From contig JAKEEU010000252.1 of NCBI GenBank assembly GCA_022616415.1, forward strand, positions 1 to 42,237: a stretch of 42,237 nt of DNA. Direction: 5' to 3'. Positions 1 through 9,183 of the stretch are shown here, piece after piece. The notes beneath the pieces are model-generated. The model saw only the letters and a list, made by a program, of their open reading frames with translations. It was not told where the DNA came from and searched no databases. The DNA comes from Candidatus Zhuqueibacterota bacterium (GTDB taxonomy: Bacteria; Zhuqueibacterota; Zhuqueibacteria; Zhuqueibacterales; Zhuqueibacteraceae). A program made the translations under genes and the position numbers. Numbering within the stretch: position 1 is the first letter of the stretch; the number at the start of each line of letters is the position of its first letter.

Positions 1-300
1 GCCCCACGATTTCTGCCTACAGCAACCGCGTTCCAGATTGAACTTCTTAAATCATTTGTAGATGCCGGACTATCGTCTGAAGATGCCAAGGTGTGTGAGT
101 GGCTTGCCTCACATGGGCCAGCGACCATTAGGGACTTGATGGCAGATCTTGACGTCTCCAAAACAACTGCCCACAGGCGAATATCTAAACTTATAGCCGA
201 AGGCTGGATCGAAGTTCTTGGCTCAGGTAAAAACACCTCTTATGGCTTACGCCGCATTAGGGTTTTTCGTGGAACGGAAGCAGAACGGTCAACTCAATAA
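1..300 (+). CDS. C-terminal part of a winged-helix domain protein (5' end outside window)
   Basis: The frame is open from base 1 to the TAA at 298-300, so the gene begins upstream; the GTG at 91 is only an internal codon. The visible 99 residues contain a winged helix-turn-helix: a helix (VCEWLASHGPATIRDLMADL), a recognition helix (SKTTAHRRISKLIAEG) and a wing ending GSGKNTSYGL. This resembles the C-terminal DNA-binding domains of ATPases and regulators. It lies 146 bp before pglX in the same direction, where brxC would be expected in a type 1 BREX locus. The fragment does not let me say whether it is brxC, a BREX regulator or another inserted gene. The domain call is fairly secure; the protein's identity is not. 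Confidence 0.6.
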   Translation, partial: APRFLPTATAFQIELLKSFVDAGLSSEDAKVCEWLASHGPATIRDLMADLDVSKTTAHRRISKLIAEGWIEVLGSGKNTSYGLRRIRVFRGTEAERSTQ

Positions 301-446
301 TTATCAATGCTTCAATAATAAGAATGGGACGCTAGCGGAACGCTAACTGATAGGCAGGGAATAATGAAAATTGCCGGAAAGACCACGATCAAATCTGCGG
401 GCTTAACGGTTACCGAACAGTAATACGTGAGTAAGGGCTGGAAGAT

Positions 447-3400
447 ATGAACCGCGCGGCCATCCACGACATAACCCTCAAGGCACGCCAACTTTTGATG
501 GCGGAAGCTTACGATCTCCTTGAGGGCATTTACGGCCTCCATGCAGATGGTCGTTTTGAATCGGCGAAGAATTTGCCGGCGATTCAAGCTCACGCAGACT
601 TGCGCCAAACTCGTAAGCGATTGGAAAAATATCTGGAAGATGAAATAGCGGCTGGACTGCAACGTGCCGAGGCCATGCAAAAGTTGGTCAAAGAGGTCGC
701 CTTCACCCATCTCAACCGCCTAGTGGCTTTTAAGATGCTGGAAGCGCGCAAACTGGTGCGAGGCGTGATCGATCGTTATCACGAATCCAATGCCTTCAAA
801 TTTTATCTTGCCGAGGAAGCGCACGCCGAGGACCTGAAACGCTATGAGGCCGGCACCTTGCCGCAAAACACACTGGGTGAAGGTCCGCGCGACACGGCCT
901 ATCGCCATTTCCTGCTGTGGCAGGCCGGAGAATTGGCTAAAGAACTGAACGTGCTCTTCGATCCCCACAACCTCGCCAGCCAGCTCTTTCCCCGACCGCG
1001 CGCCTTGCGCGAGCTGATCGAGATGCTCAACGCTGGCGAGCTGCGCGAGGCTTGGGCGCCCGGCAATGAGGAAACCATTGGGTGGGTGTATCAATTTTTC
1101 AATGAAGAAGAGAAAGCCGAGGTCTTTAAGCGACTTTACAAGCAGAAGCAGAAAATTCGTCGTGAAGACATCCCTGCTGCCACCCAGATTTTTACACCCC
1201 GTTGGATCGTTCGCTTTTTGGTTGAAAACACATTGGGACGTTTGTGGGCGGAGATGCACCCGGACTCCACATTAGCCGGTAAGCTCGAATATCTCGTTCC
1301 GCTTTCAGCACCAATTGCTACTCCAGCCAAACCGGTTCGTGAGATTCGCCTGCTCGACCCAGCTTGCGGAACTATGCACTTTGGCCTGGTGGCGTTTGAT
1401 TTGCTGGTGGAAATGTATCGAGAAGAGCTGCAGCATGCTGGCGAGCCTGGTTGGCCCGACAAGCCCTCGGTGCAAAATCAAGAAGATATCCCCGCTGCAA
1501 TCATTCGCCACAACCTTTATGGCATCGATCTCGATCTACGCGCGGTACAGCTTTCGGCGTTGACGTTGTATCTCAAGGCCAAAGTGCTCAACCCCAAAGC
1601 ACAGTTGGTGGAAAGCCATCTCGCCTGCGCTGACATTCACATGCTCGACGGCGACCGGCTCAAGACTTTTCTTGCGGAAGCTGGTATCAATCGCCCGATT
1701 TACGGCCGTATTCTCACCGAGATGCAGAAGCGTGTCCACGATGCCGATCACCTTGGCTCTTTATTGCGCTTGGACGAAGAGATTCGTGCCTTGGTGGAAA
1801 AAGAGCGGCAGCGTTATGAACGCGAAGGCAACATTCTCGATTTCTTTGGTTGGTCGCAAGAACAATTCGAGAGCGAAGCCGGTCGTAAGGAATTTTGGGA
1901 TATTCTCGAGGCACAGATCGGCCAGGCCTTGGATCACTTCGCCCGGCAGATGGCGGAAAAGGGCCACGATCAATCCTTCTTCGTTGGCGAGACTAACAAA
2001 GGCCTGCGTTTACTGGAAGTGATGTCCAACCGGTATGATATTGTTGTGACCAACCCGCCCTACATGACCAACCGTAACATGAATGCGATTCTTGATGATT
2101 ATCTCAAGAAAAACTTCCCCGCAGCTAAGCGTGATTTGTATACCGCCTTTATCCAGCGTTGTAGCGAATGGCTGGCCGAAAGCGGTCGTCTGGGCATGAT
2201 CACCCAGCAATCCTTCATGTTCATCTCATCCTATGAAGCGTTGCGAAAACACCTACGCGAGCGAACCGCGATTGAGACCATGTGCCACGTCGGCCCGCGC
2301 GCATTCGAAGAGGTGACCGGTGAGAAGGTGAATACCACGCTGTTCGTCCTCCGCCGCGAGACCAATGACCAGCGCCGCCAAAATGCGGTGGGCACCTATT
2401 TCCGCCAGGTCAAAGAGCCGGATGCCGCTGCCAAACAGCAGCGTTTCGAGCAGGCCTTGGCAAGACTGCAAAATGGCGAGGACGATCCACTGGTCTTCCG
2501 CTACCGCCAGGCCGACTTCGATGCCATCCCCGGCTCGCCGTGGGTGTATTGGATTACGCCAGGATTGCGCAAGCTGTTTGAGATGTTGCCGAAATTATTT
2601 GAGATTGCCATGCCAAAACATGGCATGTCAACTGGCAAGAATGAAAGGTTTCTGCGATTTTGGTGGGAAGTGGGCATTAAAAAGATAGGGTTCTCATTTC
2701 TTAATAGGAACACAGCAAAGGAGTCTGGGAATCGTTGGTTTCCGTATATGAAAGGTGGTACATTCTGTCGTTGGTACGGAAATCAGACTCAAGTTGTCAA
2801 TTATTGGGCAAGTGGTGATGAACTGCTCGCTGCAAAGGATGATAATTCTGCACCCGGCCATCGTCATGACAATCCCGACTGCTACTTTCGCCGGGGCATA
2901 ACCTGGACCGACCTCACCAGCGGCCGATTCAGCGCTCGCAGTTCGCCCGGCGGATTCATCTTTGATGTAGCCGGATCGTCTGTATTTCCCGATGACATCC
3001 CCTTGGTATTGGGGGTGATGAACTCTCGCTTCGCACAATATGCTTTAAACTTGATTAATCCAACTGTTCATGTTCAAGTTGGTGACTTGGCCCGATTACC
3101 AATTCCCAAAGAATCAAGTGCAGAACTACGTGAACTTGTCGAGCAAGTCATCGCCTTCGCCAAAGCCGATAGCACCGAAGACGAAACCACCTACGACTTC
3201 ATCGCACCACCGTCGTGGAGAACTGGCATCGAAGACGTGACCAAACGCCACGCGCAACTGACTGATATCGAGCAACAGATCGACGAGGAGGTCTACCGAC
3301 TCTATGGCATCAGCGAGACGGATCGCGCGGCCATTGAGGCGGAGCTTGCGGTGGCAGGCAGCGAGGACAGCGCGGAGGAGACTGAGGAAAATCAAGACGA

Positions 3401-4310
3401 CGGGGAGACGGGGGGAGAGGGAGACGGGGAGAGTGCTTTGACTCGGGAGGAGTTGGCGCAGCGGTGGATCAGCTATGCTGTGGGTATCGCACTCGGGCGC
3501 TTCCCGCTTGATCCAGACTCGCCACGCACCACTGGCCACTGGTCACTCATCGCGCCGTTGGATGCAGAGCACGAAGACGATCTCGCTCGCAAGGTGGAAG
3601 AAGTGCTGGTTCATTTGCTGGGCGAAGCCGAGGCGCAGGAGATCTTGCGCACTGTGCTGGGCGAAGGTGATGAGATTCTTGTGTTGTTGCGTAACTATCT
3701 CGCTCGCGACTTTTTCAAAGAGCACATTCAGCGCTATCGCAAACGGCCGATTTACTGGATGCTGCAATCGCCCAAGAAGAATTATAGCGTCTACCTCTTC
3801 CACGAGCGCATCACCCGCGATACGCTGGCCTTGCTACGCGGCGTGCGCTATCTCGCCGGCAAGCGTAACGGTATTGCACAACGCCTTAAAGAAGTCCAGG
3901 CCAAAATTAAAACGACCGAGGGCCGAGAGAAAAAAGCCCTGGAAAAAGAGCAAGAGCGCTGGTTGGTGCAGCAGTCGGATTTGGAAGATTTCGATCAAGC
4001 GATCAAGCACGTGCTGGAAGCGCAGAACGAGCGCGGCGAAACCGTGGGCTGGGCGCCGGAATTAGATGATGGTGTCATTCTCAATCTCGCTCCGCTTCAC
4101 GAGCTATTGCCCTCCTGGCAAGTTGAGCCCAAAAAATACTGGTCCCGCCTTGCGGGACAAGCCGGCGACTTCGATTGGTCGTTCACCGCCATGCGCTACT
4201 GGCCGGAGCGCGTGCTGGAAAAATGCCGGAAGAACAAGTCGTATGCGATCGCGCATGGGAGGTTGGAGGTTTATGAAATGAAAAACAAAGCAGAGATCAA
4301 GACAAAATGA
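447..4310 (+). CDS. pglX: BREX adenine-specific DNA methyltransferase PglX
   Basis: A 1287-residue protein, the usual size for BREX type 1 PglX. These N6-adenine methyltransferases mark host DNA and are also needed for phage exclusion. Visible motifs are SAM-binding motif I DPACGTMHF (residues 304-312) and catalytic motif IV NPPY (536-539). The long region between them and a large target-recognition and C-terminal region are typical of the family. The stretch before motif I (TQIFTPRWIVRFLVENTLGR) is also characteristic. Residues about 975-1010 form a Glu/Asp/Gly-rich low-complexity linker. ATG at 447 follows GGAAG at a good distance. The stop overlaps the next start by four bases (ATGA at 4307-4310), so translation is probably coupled to the downstream ATPase gene. 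Confidence 0.95.
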   Translation: MNRAAIHDITLKARQLLMAEAYDLLEGIYGLHADGRFESAKNLPAIQAHADLRQTRKRLEKYLEDEIAAGLQRAEAMQKLVKEVAFTHLNRLVAFKMLEARKLVRGVIDRYHESNAFKFYLAEEAHAEDLKRYEAGTLPQNTLGEGPRDTAYRHFLLWQAGELAKELNVLFDPHNLASQLFPRPRALRELIEMLNAGELREAWAPGNEETIGWVYQFFNEEEKAEVFKRLYKQKQKIRREDIPAATQIFTPRWIVRFLVENTLGRLWAEMHPDSTLAGKLEYLVPLSAPIATPAKPVREIRLLDPACGTMHFGLVAFDLLVEMYREELQHAGEPGWPDKPSVQNQEDIPAAIIRHNLYGIDLDLRAVQLSALTLYLKAKVLNPKAQLVESHLACADIHMLDGDRLKTFLAEAGINRPIYGRILTEMQKRVHDADHLGSLLRLDEEIRALVEKERQRYEREGNILDFFGWSQEQFESEAGRKEFWDILEAQIGQALDHFARQMAEKGHDQSFFVGETNKGLRLLEVMSNRYDIVVTNPPYMTNRNMNAILDDYLKKNFPAAKRDLYTAFIQRCSEWLAESGRLGMITQQSFMFISSYEALRKHLRERTAIETMCHVGPRAFEEVTGEKVNTTLFVLRRETNDQRRQNAVGTYFRQVKEPDAAAKQQRFEQALARLQNGEDDPLVFRYRQADFDAIPGSPWVYWITPGLRKLFEMLPKLFEIAMPKHGMSTGKNERFLRFWWEVGIKKIGFSFLNRNTAKESGNRWFPYMKGGTFCRWYGNQTQVVNYWASGDELLAAKDDNSAPGHRHDNPDCYFRRGITWTDLTSGRFSARSSPGGFIFDVAGSSVFPDDIPLVLGVMNSRFAQYALNLINPTVHVQVGDLARLPIPKESSAELRELVEQVIAFAKADSTEDETTYDFIAPPSWRTGIEDVTKRHAQLTDIEQQIDEEVYRLYGISETDRAAIEAELAVAGSEDSAEETEENQDDGETGGEGDGESALTREELAQRWISYAVGIALGRFPLDPDSPRTTGHWSLIAPLDAEHEDDLARKVEEVLVHLLGEAEAQEILRTVLGEGDEILVLLRNYLARDFFKEHIQRYRKRPIYWMLQSPKKNYSVYLFHERITRDTLALLRGVRYLAGKRNGIAQRLKEVQAKIKTTEGREKKALEKEQERWLVQQSDLEDFDQAIKHVLEAQNERGETVGWAPELDDGVILNLAPLHELLPSWQVEPKKYWSRLAGQAGDFDWSFTAMRYWPERVLEKCRKNKSYAIAHGRLEVYEMKNKAEIKTK

Positions 4311-5488
4311 AATCACAACATCGCTTATTGTCCATCAAAATTCGGGGCTATCGCCCCTTTCGAGATTTCGTCGCTCAATTTAGCCCGTTGGAAATTCTTG
4401 TCGGCGCTAATGGGTCGGGAAAGTCGAGCCTCTTCGAATTTCTCAAGTTTTTGCGCGACAGTCTTTATCAAGACATTCCTCCTGAAATCATGCCTGGCGC
4501 AATCGGCCAAAGGATTTTTCATATTCCCGGACCGGAAAAATTTTGGTGGAGGACTGAAATCGATACAGGATTGCCGGTGCCAATTCGTTATCAGGGAGAG
4601 CTCATGGGCCCAATCGGACGCACCCACATTTCCTTTGAGCGCGTGCAATCAGCCAAACTTCTTGGGCCGCCGCATACCAAGCCTTACTTGTTCATGAACA
4701 TCAAGGAGCGTCATGGCGTCGTTCAAGACCCTGAATCGAAAAAATTGAAACGCCAGGAAATCGCCCTGGCGCGACCGAATCAACTTGCCCTCAGCACCAT
4801 GACGAATCCGGCGCTGATTACGCTTTATCGTCTGCGGGAGTATATCCGTGGCTGGAGATTTTATAGCGCCTTCAATATCGCCAACGGCAAAATACGCAAA
4901 TCCGTTCCGATTGAGCAGGAGCCGGTTCTGCACGAGGATGCGGGAAATTTAAGCTCAGTCTTACATTATATTATGACAGAACATCCGTTCCTGTTTGATG
5001 AACTGCAACAACACTTGCGCTCTGCCATACCTGGTTTCAAAGGCCTAACCGTGAAAGCCCGTGGTGGCCCCGGCGAAGTGATCGCCTTTTGGCAGGAAGA
5101 GGGAGTTGACAGTGATCTCAGCTTGGCTGATTTGTCGGATGGCATTCTTCGGTTGATTTGCTGGGTGGTGCTTTGTGTGCAACCGAACCCGCCATCGCTA
5201 ATTTGTATTGACGAGCCGGATCAAGGCGTTCATCCCCGCACGTTGCCCATACTCGCCGGATTATTTGAAAAGGCCTGTGAGCGCACACAGATTCTTCTGG
5301 CTACTCATGCCTCCTATTTTTTAATGCAATTCGACCTTTCACGAATAGCCGTCTTTCGCAAAGAAAACGGCGAGGCTAAATTCATCAAGCCGCAAGATTC
5401 TAAAACCTTGCGAGAGAACCTGGCAGATTTTGGTCCCGAAGAGCTTGAGATGATGCATCGCAACGATGAACTGGAGCGACTCGCATGA
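4307..5488 (+). CDS. RecF/SMC-like AAA family ATPase (AAA_21 type), partner of a TOPRIM protein
   Basis: A 393-residue ABC-like ATPase. It has Walker A GANGSGKSS (33-41), a signature-like LSDGILRL (276-283), Walker B LICIDEPDQGVHP (298-310) and a switch histidine in LATHAS (His334). This matches the predicted-ATPase group that is often encoded next to a small TOPRIM/DUF4276 protein. Its start overlaps the pglX stop and its stop overlaps the start of the TOPRIM gene, both as ATGA, so the three genes form one translational unit. By analogy with split OLD-family and PARIS-type systems (ATPase plus TOPRIM effector) it may sense phage or DNA ends and control a nuclease. That role is inference; the fold and the pairing are seen directly. 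Confidence 0.85.
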   Translation: MKSQHRLLSIKIRGYRPFRDFVAQFSPLEILVGANGSGKSSLFEFLKFLRDSLYQDIPPEIMPGAIGQRIFHIPGPEKFWWRTEIDTGLPVPIRYQGELMGPIGRTHISFERVQSAKLLGPPHTKPYLFMNIKERHGVVQDPESKKLKRQEIALARPNQLALSTMTNPALITLYRLREYIRGWRFYSAFNIANGKIRKSVPIEQEPVLHEDAGNLSSVLHYIMTEHPFLFDELQQHLRSAIPGFKGLTVKARGGPGEVIAFWQEEGVDSDLSLADLSDGILRLICWVVLCVQPNPPSLICIDEPDQGVHPRTLPILAGLFEKACERTQILLATHASYFLMQFDLSRIAVFRKENGEAKFIKPQDSKTLRENLADFGPEELEMMHRNDELERLA

Positions 5489-6126
5489 GGGTGATCATTT
5501 ACGTGGAAGGTCCATCCGATAAGGCCGCGATGAATGCCTTGTTGCGACCCTTGATTGAACAAAAACACCAGGAAGGCGTGACTATTGACTTTTTTGAGTC
5601 ACCCGCCGGTGATAAGAAAGCGTCGGTATTGACCAAAGTTCCTCAAAAGGCTGTGAACATCATTCTTAACGATCCACATGCGGTCGTTGTGGCCATGCCG
5701 GATCTTTATCCGAAAGACAAGGTTTTTAAACACGAGACTGTCGTAGAGTTGACAAACGGCATTCTCAAGAATTTCGAGGAGGCTTTGGCGGCCAAGAAAA
5801 CCAAGTCGCGTGCAGGAATACGCGATCGTTTCAAAGTCTTTTGCTTTAAGTACGAGCTGGAAGCGCTCCTTCTGGCTTCTCAAGAAGCTTTGCAAAACAG
5901 GCTTGGAGTGAAGGCTCTCAAGCCGGCTTGGCGAATCCCGGTGGAAGATCAAGACCATGATCATCCACCCAAGCAGATCGTTGAAAAGCTTTTCAGCAAA
6001 TACGGCAAGAAGTATAAAGAGACAGTTGATGCGCCATTCATCTTGGGCATGAGTAACTATCAAAAAATCGCCGATCTCTGTCCGCAATGTTTTAAGCCGT
6101 TTGTAAAGTTTTTGTCTGGTCTGTAA
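5485..6126 (+). CDS. DUF4276-like TOPRIM-fold protein, probable effector of the ATPase pair
   Basis: A 213-residue protein opening with MRVIIYVEGPSD, the first TOPRIM strand with its conserved glutamate (Glu8). A second hydrophobic strand carries an acidic residue, VVVAMPDLYP (Asp73), and a basic helix follows. This is the layout of DUF4276 family proteins, which usually sit directly beside a RecF-like ATPase. The TOPRIM folds of OLD nucleases and AriB of PARIS suggest metal-dependent nucleic-acid cleavage. Only one Asp is obvious in the second motif, so activity is not certain. The start overlaps the ATPase stop by four bases and the next gene begins 14 bases after its stop. It is most likely an accessory anti-phage module nested in the BREX operon. 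Confidence 0.75.
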   Translation: MRVIIYVEGPSDKAAMNALLRPLIEQKHQEGVTIDFFESPAGDKKASVLTKVPQKAVNIILNDPHAVVVAMPDLYPKDKVFKHETVVELTNGILKNFEEALAAKKTKSRAGIRDRFKVFCFKYELEALLLASQEALQNRLGVKALKPAWRIPVEDQDHDHPPKQIVEKLFSKYGKKYKETVDAPFILGMSNYQKIADLCPQCFKPFVKFLSGL

Positions 6127-6140
6127 AGAGGTAAACGTTA

Positions 6141-7808
6141 ATGCGTCTCATCCCCGAAAAAGAATCCCTCACCGTCGAATTCAAGAGCGATCGAAATCGG
6201 CTCCCCGATCGCGATTTGGTGGCGGCAGCCGTTTGTCTGGCCAACACCGACGGCGGCGAGATTTATTTGGGGGTTGAAGATGATGGGACGGTCACCGGCC
6301 TGCATCCTCTTCATCAAAATCTGACTGGACTGGCCGCGCTGATTGCGAACCAAACCATTCCGCCGCTGAGTGTCAGAGTGGAAGCGCTCGATGCCGGCGG
6401 CCAGCGTGTCGCCAAAATTGCCGTGCCCAAATCCACCCGGCTGGTGGCCACTTCGGAAGGATTGCTGCAACGCCGTCGTTTGATGGCCGATGGCTCACCG
6501 CAGTGTGTGCCTTTTTATCCGCATGAATTTATTCAGCGGCAAGCCGATCTGGGGTTGATGGATTATTCGAGCCTTCCGGTGGCCGGAACAACAGTCGATG
6601 ATCTCGATCCCTTGGAGCGCGAACGCCTGCGGCAAATGATCGACCGGTATGGAGGGGATCGCACCTTGCTGCCGCTCAACGATGAGGAATTGGATGGCGC
6701 GCTCGGGCTTGTGGTTCGGCACAATGGGCAACGTGTTCCGACGGTTACCGGCTTGTTGATTCTCGGCCGTGAAGCAGCGCTTCGGGAGCATTTGCCGACA
6801 TACGAAGTGGCTTTTCAAGTGCTGAAAGGGACGCAGGTCCGCGTGAATGATTTTTATCGCATGCCGCTGCTCAAAACATTTGAGCGCGTCACCGAGCAGA
6901 TGGAAGCCCGTATCGAAGAGGACGAAATCCAGGTTGGATTGTTCCGCGTGCCGATTCCAACTTTCGATAAACGAGCTTATCGCGAGGCCTTGCTCAATGC
7001 GCTGATGCATCGGGATTATACCCGGCTGGGGGCCGTTCACATGCGTTGGGAATCTGATGGCTTGGTCGTCAGCAATCCCGGCGGGTTTGTGGAGGGCGTG
7101 ACGCTGGAGAATTTGCTGGTGGTCGAGCCTAAGCCGCGCAATCCGCTCTTGGCGGATGTGATCAAGAGAATTGGCCTGGTGGAGCGAACCGGCCGGGGCA
7201 TTGACATGATCTACCAAGGGTTGCTCCGTTACGGCCGGCCAGAGCCGGATTACTCGCGCACCGATACGACCACTGTCGTGGTGCAGTTGAGCAGCGCCAA
7301 ACCGGATTTGGCTTTCCTGCAAATGATCTTGGAAACGGAGGAACGCACCGGCTCGCCCGTCCCACTTGATGCCATGATTGTGTTGGCGAGACTGCGCCAC
7401 GAACGGCGTATTGATACGAGCACTGTATCGCAGGCAATTCAAAAAGACCAGGCGGCTGCTCGCGGCGTTTTGGAGAAGCTGGTCGAAATCGGATTGATTG
7501 AGGCGCATGGCGCAAAGAAAGGGCGCACCTACACGCTCAGCGCCAAAGTCTATCAGAAATTCGGCCAAAGCGCTGATTATGTTCGGCAGGCAGGATTTGA
7601 TCCCATCCAGCAGGAGCAGATGGTGCTGCAATATGTTCGGAAGCATCGGCGTATTACTCGGCAGGAAGCAGCAGAGCTTTGTCGAATCACTTCCGATCAA
7701 GCCAAGCGTCTACTGGCAAATATGGCCCGGAGGAAAATGTTGACAAAGCGGGGATTGCGTAAGGGTTCTTTCTATGAGATTGGCCCAAATTTATGGGCGC
7801 GTCCATAA
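6141..7808 (+). CDS. AlbA_2 (Schlafen-like) / HATPase_c_4 / winged-helix protein
   Basis: A 555-residue protein with three parts. Residues about 1-130 form an AlbA_2 domain (ESLTVEFKSDRN, then CLANTDGGEIYLGVEDDG). Residues about 270-370 resemble the HATPase_c_4 domain (YREALLNALMHRDY, VSNPGGF, ERTGRGIDMIYQGL). The last 150 residues hold winged helices ending in TSDQAKRLLANM and FYEIGPNL. Such proteins are usually annotated as ATP-binding transcriptional regulators or RecG-like proteins and are frequent in defence islands. The last residues and the stop codon (NLWARP, TAA) are supplied by the first copy of the palindromic repeat at 7790. A decayed second copy of this 3' end lies after brxL at 13923. 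Start ATG 6141 follows GAGGT. Confidence 0.8.
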   Translation: MRLIPEKESLTVEFKSDRNRLPDRDLVAAAVCLANTDGGEIYLGVEDDGTVTGLHPLHQNLTGLAALIANQTIPPLSVRVEALDAGGQRVAKIAVPKSTRLVATSEGLLQRRRLMADGSPQCVPFYPHEFIQRQADLGLMDYSSLPVAGTTVDDLDPLERERLRQMIDRYGGDRTLLPLNDEELDGALGLVVRHNGQRVPTVTGLLILGREAALREHLPTYEVAFQVLKGTQVRVNDFYRMPLLKTFERVTEQMEARIEEDEIQVGLFRVPIPTFDKRAYREALLNALMHRDYTRLGAVHMRWESDGLVVSNPGGFVEGVTLENLLVVEPKPRNPLLADVIKRIGLVERTGRGIDMIYQGLLRYGRPEPDYSRTDTTTVVVQLSSAKPDLAFLQMILETEERTGSPVPLDAMIVLARLRHERRIDTSTVSQAIQKDQAAARGVLEKLVEIGLIEAHGAKKGRTYTLSAKVYQKFGQSADYVRQAGFDPIQQEQMVLQYVRKHRRITRQEAAELCRITSDQAKRLLANMARRKMLTKRGLRKGSFYEIGPNLWARP

Positions 7809-7850
7809 AAAATATGGGCGCGTCCATAAATATGGGCGGAAGCCCAAATG
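7790..7850. repeat. Palindromic repeat cassette 1 (TATGGGCGCGTCCATA)
   Basis: Two copies of the near-palindrome ATGGGCGCGTCCATAAA (7793 and 7814), followed by a short hairpin GGGCGGAAGCCC (7834-7845) and CAAATG. The first copy overlaps the 3' end and stop codon of the AlbA_2 gene. The same order of two palindromes plus a terminal GGGC-GAA-GCCC hairpin recurs at 8137-8196 and 14034-14088. It could act as a terminator or as a recombination or protein-binding site. Confidence 0.75.
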
Positions 7851-7947
7851 TAGATCACATCAACTACCATCTTCGTAATTTCCATGATTCCAAAAGGTTG
7901 AATTTGGTGTGATCCGTGCCAGAGATCACAAAAACGTGTGTTATCGA

Positions 7948-8045
7948 TCAAAAAACACGCGCGCGTGTTTCGGAAACGAGCGCGCGTGAAAAATTATGAG
8001 TGCGCCCATAAGTTTTATAAGCGCGCTCATAAATATGAGCGGTGT
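7948..8045. repeat. Direct repeat unit A with CG-rich palindromes
   Basis: About 98 bp matching unit B (8092-8196) from end to end with many substitutions. It starts with a run of A, then ACACGCGCGCGTGT (a perfect palindrome), TTTCGGAAACGAGCGCGCGTG, and two TATGAG/CGCGCCCATAA palindromes. No convincing reading frame runs through it. Together with cassette 1 it fills most of the 580-bp gap between the AlbA_2 gene and abiEi. The AT-rich stretch 8290-8388 before abiEi probably holds that gene's promoter, but I cannot fix the boxes. Confidence 0.7.
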
Positions 8046-8091
8046 CTACAGTTGCGTTGCCAAAATCAACTCCGAAAATCCGCATAATTGC

Positions 8092-8196
8092 TCAAAAAAC
8101 AAACGTGCGTGTTTCGGAAACGCGTGCGCGTGAAAAATATGAGCGCGCCCATAAAATTTGCGGGCGCGCCCGAAATTACGGGCGAAACCCCAAATG
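8092..8196. repeat. Direct repeat unit B, second copy of unit A
   Basis: It repeats the order seen in unit A: A-run, CGTGCGTGTTTCGGAAACG, GCGTGCGCGTG, TATGAGCGCGCCCATAAAA, then CGGGCGCGCCCG (a 12-base perfect palindrome) and the closing GGGCGAAACCCC. Small frames on either strand here read through the palindromes and look like repeat translations, not genes. Confidence 0.7.
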
Positions 8197-8388
8197 TTGA
8201 ATGAAAATGTTTTAACCGAACAAAATCCGTCGGAGAGACTTTCTCTGATTTCACTTTCCGAAAGGGATTTCCCATGCTCCATCGCACCATCCTCTCACTA
8301 ACATTATTAGTTGCAAATATTATCTTTTTTTGTTACTTTATGCAATAGATAGCGTTGGCTTTCGTAACAAAACACCTGGTCTCAGAAT

Positions 8389-9183
8389 ATGAAATCCAAA
8401 TCCTTGGCAGAATATGTCGATGGTCTGCAGCGGAATGGACGTTACACGTTCACCAAAGCTGAAGCACAACAGGCTATTTCAACGCCGGATGACGTGCTGA
8501 AAGTGTCGTTGTGGCGCTTGGCAAAGAAACACCGTATCGTCATGATTCGCCAGGGATTTTACGTGATCGTGCCTTTGGAATATGCCGCAAGAGGCTTCCT
8601 TCCGCCGGAATGGTTCATTGCAGACTTAATGAGTTTTATGGGACAGCCTTATTACGTGGGATTGTTATCAGCGGCAGCCCTCCATGGCGCGGCGCACCAG
8701 CAGCCGCAAGAATTCCACGTGGTCATCCCAACAGCGGAACGCACGATAAGCATCGACGGTCTCCGCATCAGATTTTTCAAAAAAGCCGGCATGGAAGCCT
8801 CGCCGGTTGAGAATGTGAAGACGCCGACAGGATTCATGAAAGTATCCAATCCTGCGGTTACGGCAATCGACTTGGTTCGCTATGCCCAACGGATTGGAGG
8901 ACTGGATCGTACTCTCACGGTCTTGCAGGAATTGCGTGAGCGCATCACTACCAAAATGTTGCTCGAGGCGGCGATTTCGGAACAACAGTTGTCGTTGGTT
9001 CAACGCTTGGGATTGTTGCTGCAAAAAACAGGAGACGGCGAGGTGATCGAACGGCTTGCCGATTGGATACGTGCACGCAACCCCAGAGAAACGCCGCTCG
9101 ATCCGGCATTGCCGAGAAAAGGTTTTTCCCGCGACCCACGTTGGAAAGTCATCCTTAATGCCGAATTACCGAAAGTTTGCTGA
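8389..9183 (+). CDS. abiEi: AbiEi-family antitoxin / transcriptional regulator, apparently without its toxin
   Basis: A 264-residue protein matching the AbiEi layout. An N-terminal winged helix (residues about 1-60, YTFTKAEAQQAI) is followed by the characteristic segment YYVGLLSAAALHGAAHQQPQ (residues about 86-105) and a C-terminal AbiEi domain (VKTPTGFMKVSNPAVTAIDL). The final SRDPRWKVILNAEL is the usual AbiEi ending. In complete type IV AbiE systems the AbiEii nucleotidyltransferase toxin begins at or inside this 3' end. Here only about 95 bp separate it from pglZ, so the toxin is absent. It may survive as a BREX-associated regulator. Family assignment is strong; the present role is inference. 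Confidence 0.82.
   Translation: MKSKSLAEYVDGLQRNGRYTFTKAEAQQAISTPDDVLKVSLWRLAKKHRIVMIRQGFYVIVPLEYAARGFLPPEWFIADLMSFMGQPYYVGLLSAAALHGAAHQQPQEFHVVIPTAERTISIDGLRIRFFKKAGMEASPVENVKTPTGFMKVSNPAVTAIDLVRYAQRIGGLDRTLTVLQELRERITTKMLLEAAISEQQLSLVQRLGLLLQKTGDGEVIERLADWIRARNPRETPLDPALPRKGFSRDPRWKVILNAELPKVC

Noticed and set aside
364..423. 19-codon frame (MKIAGKTTIKSAGLTVTEQ) before pglX with a purine-rich upstream
   Set aside because: Too short to support as a gene. It may be a leader peptide or chance, and nothing in the sequence decides.
6495..7700. 401-residue minus-strand frame inside the AlbA_2 gene
   Set aside because: It is antisense to a well-supported gene, with His/Gln/Leu-rich composition typical of a shadow frame.
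8046..8290. Two overlapping minus-strand frames (74 and 78 residues)
   Set aside because: They are built from the palindromic repeats (GRARKFYGRAH) and lack start signals.
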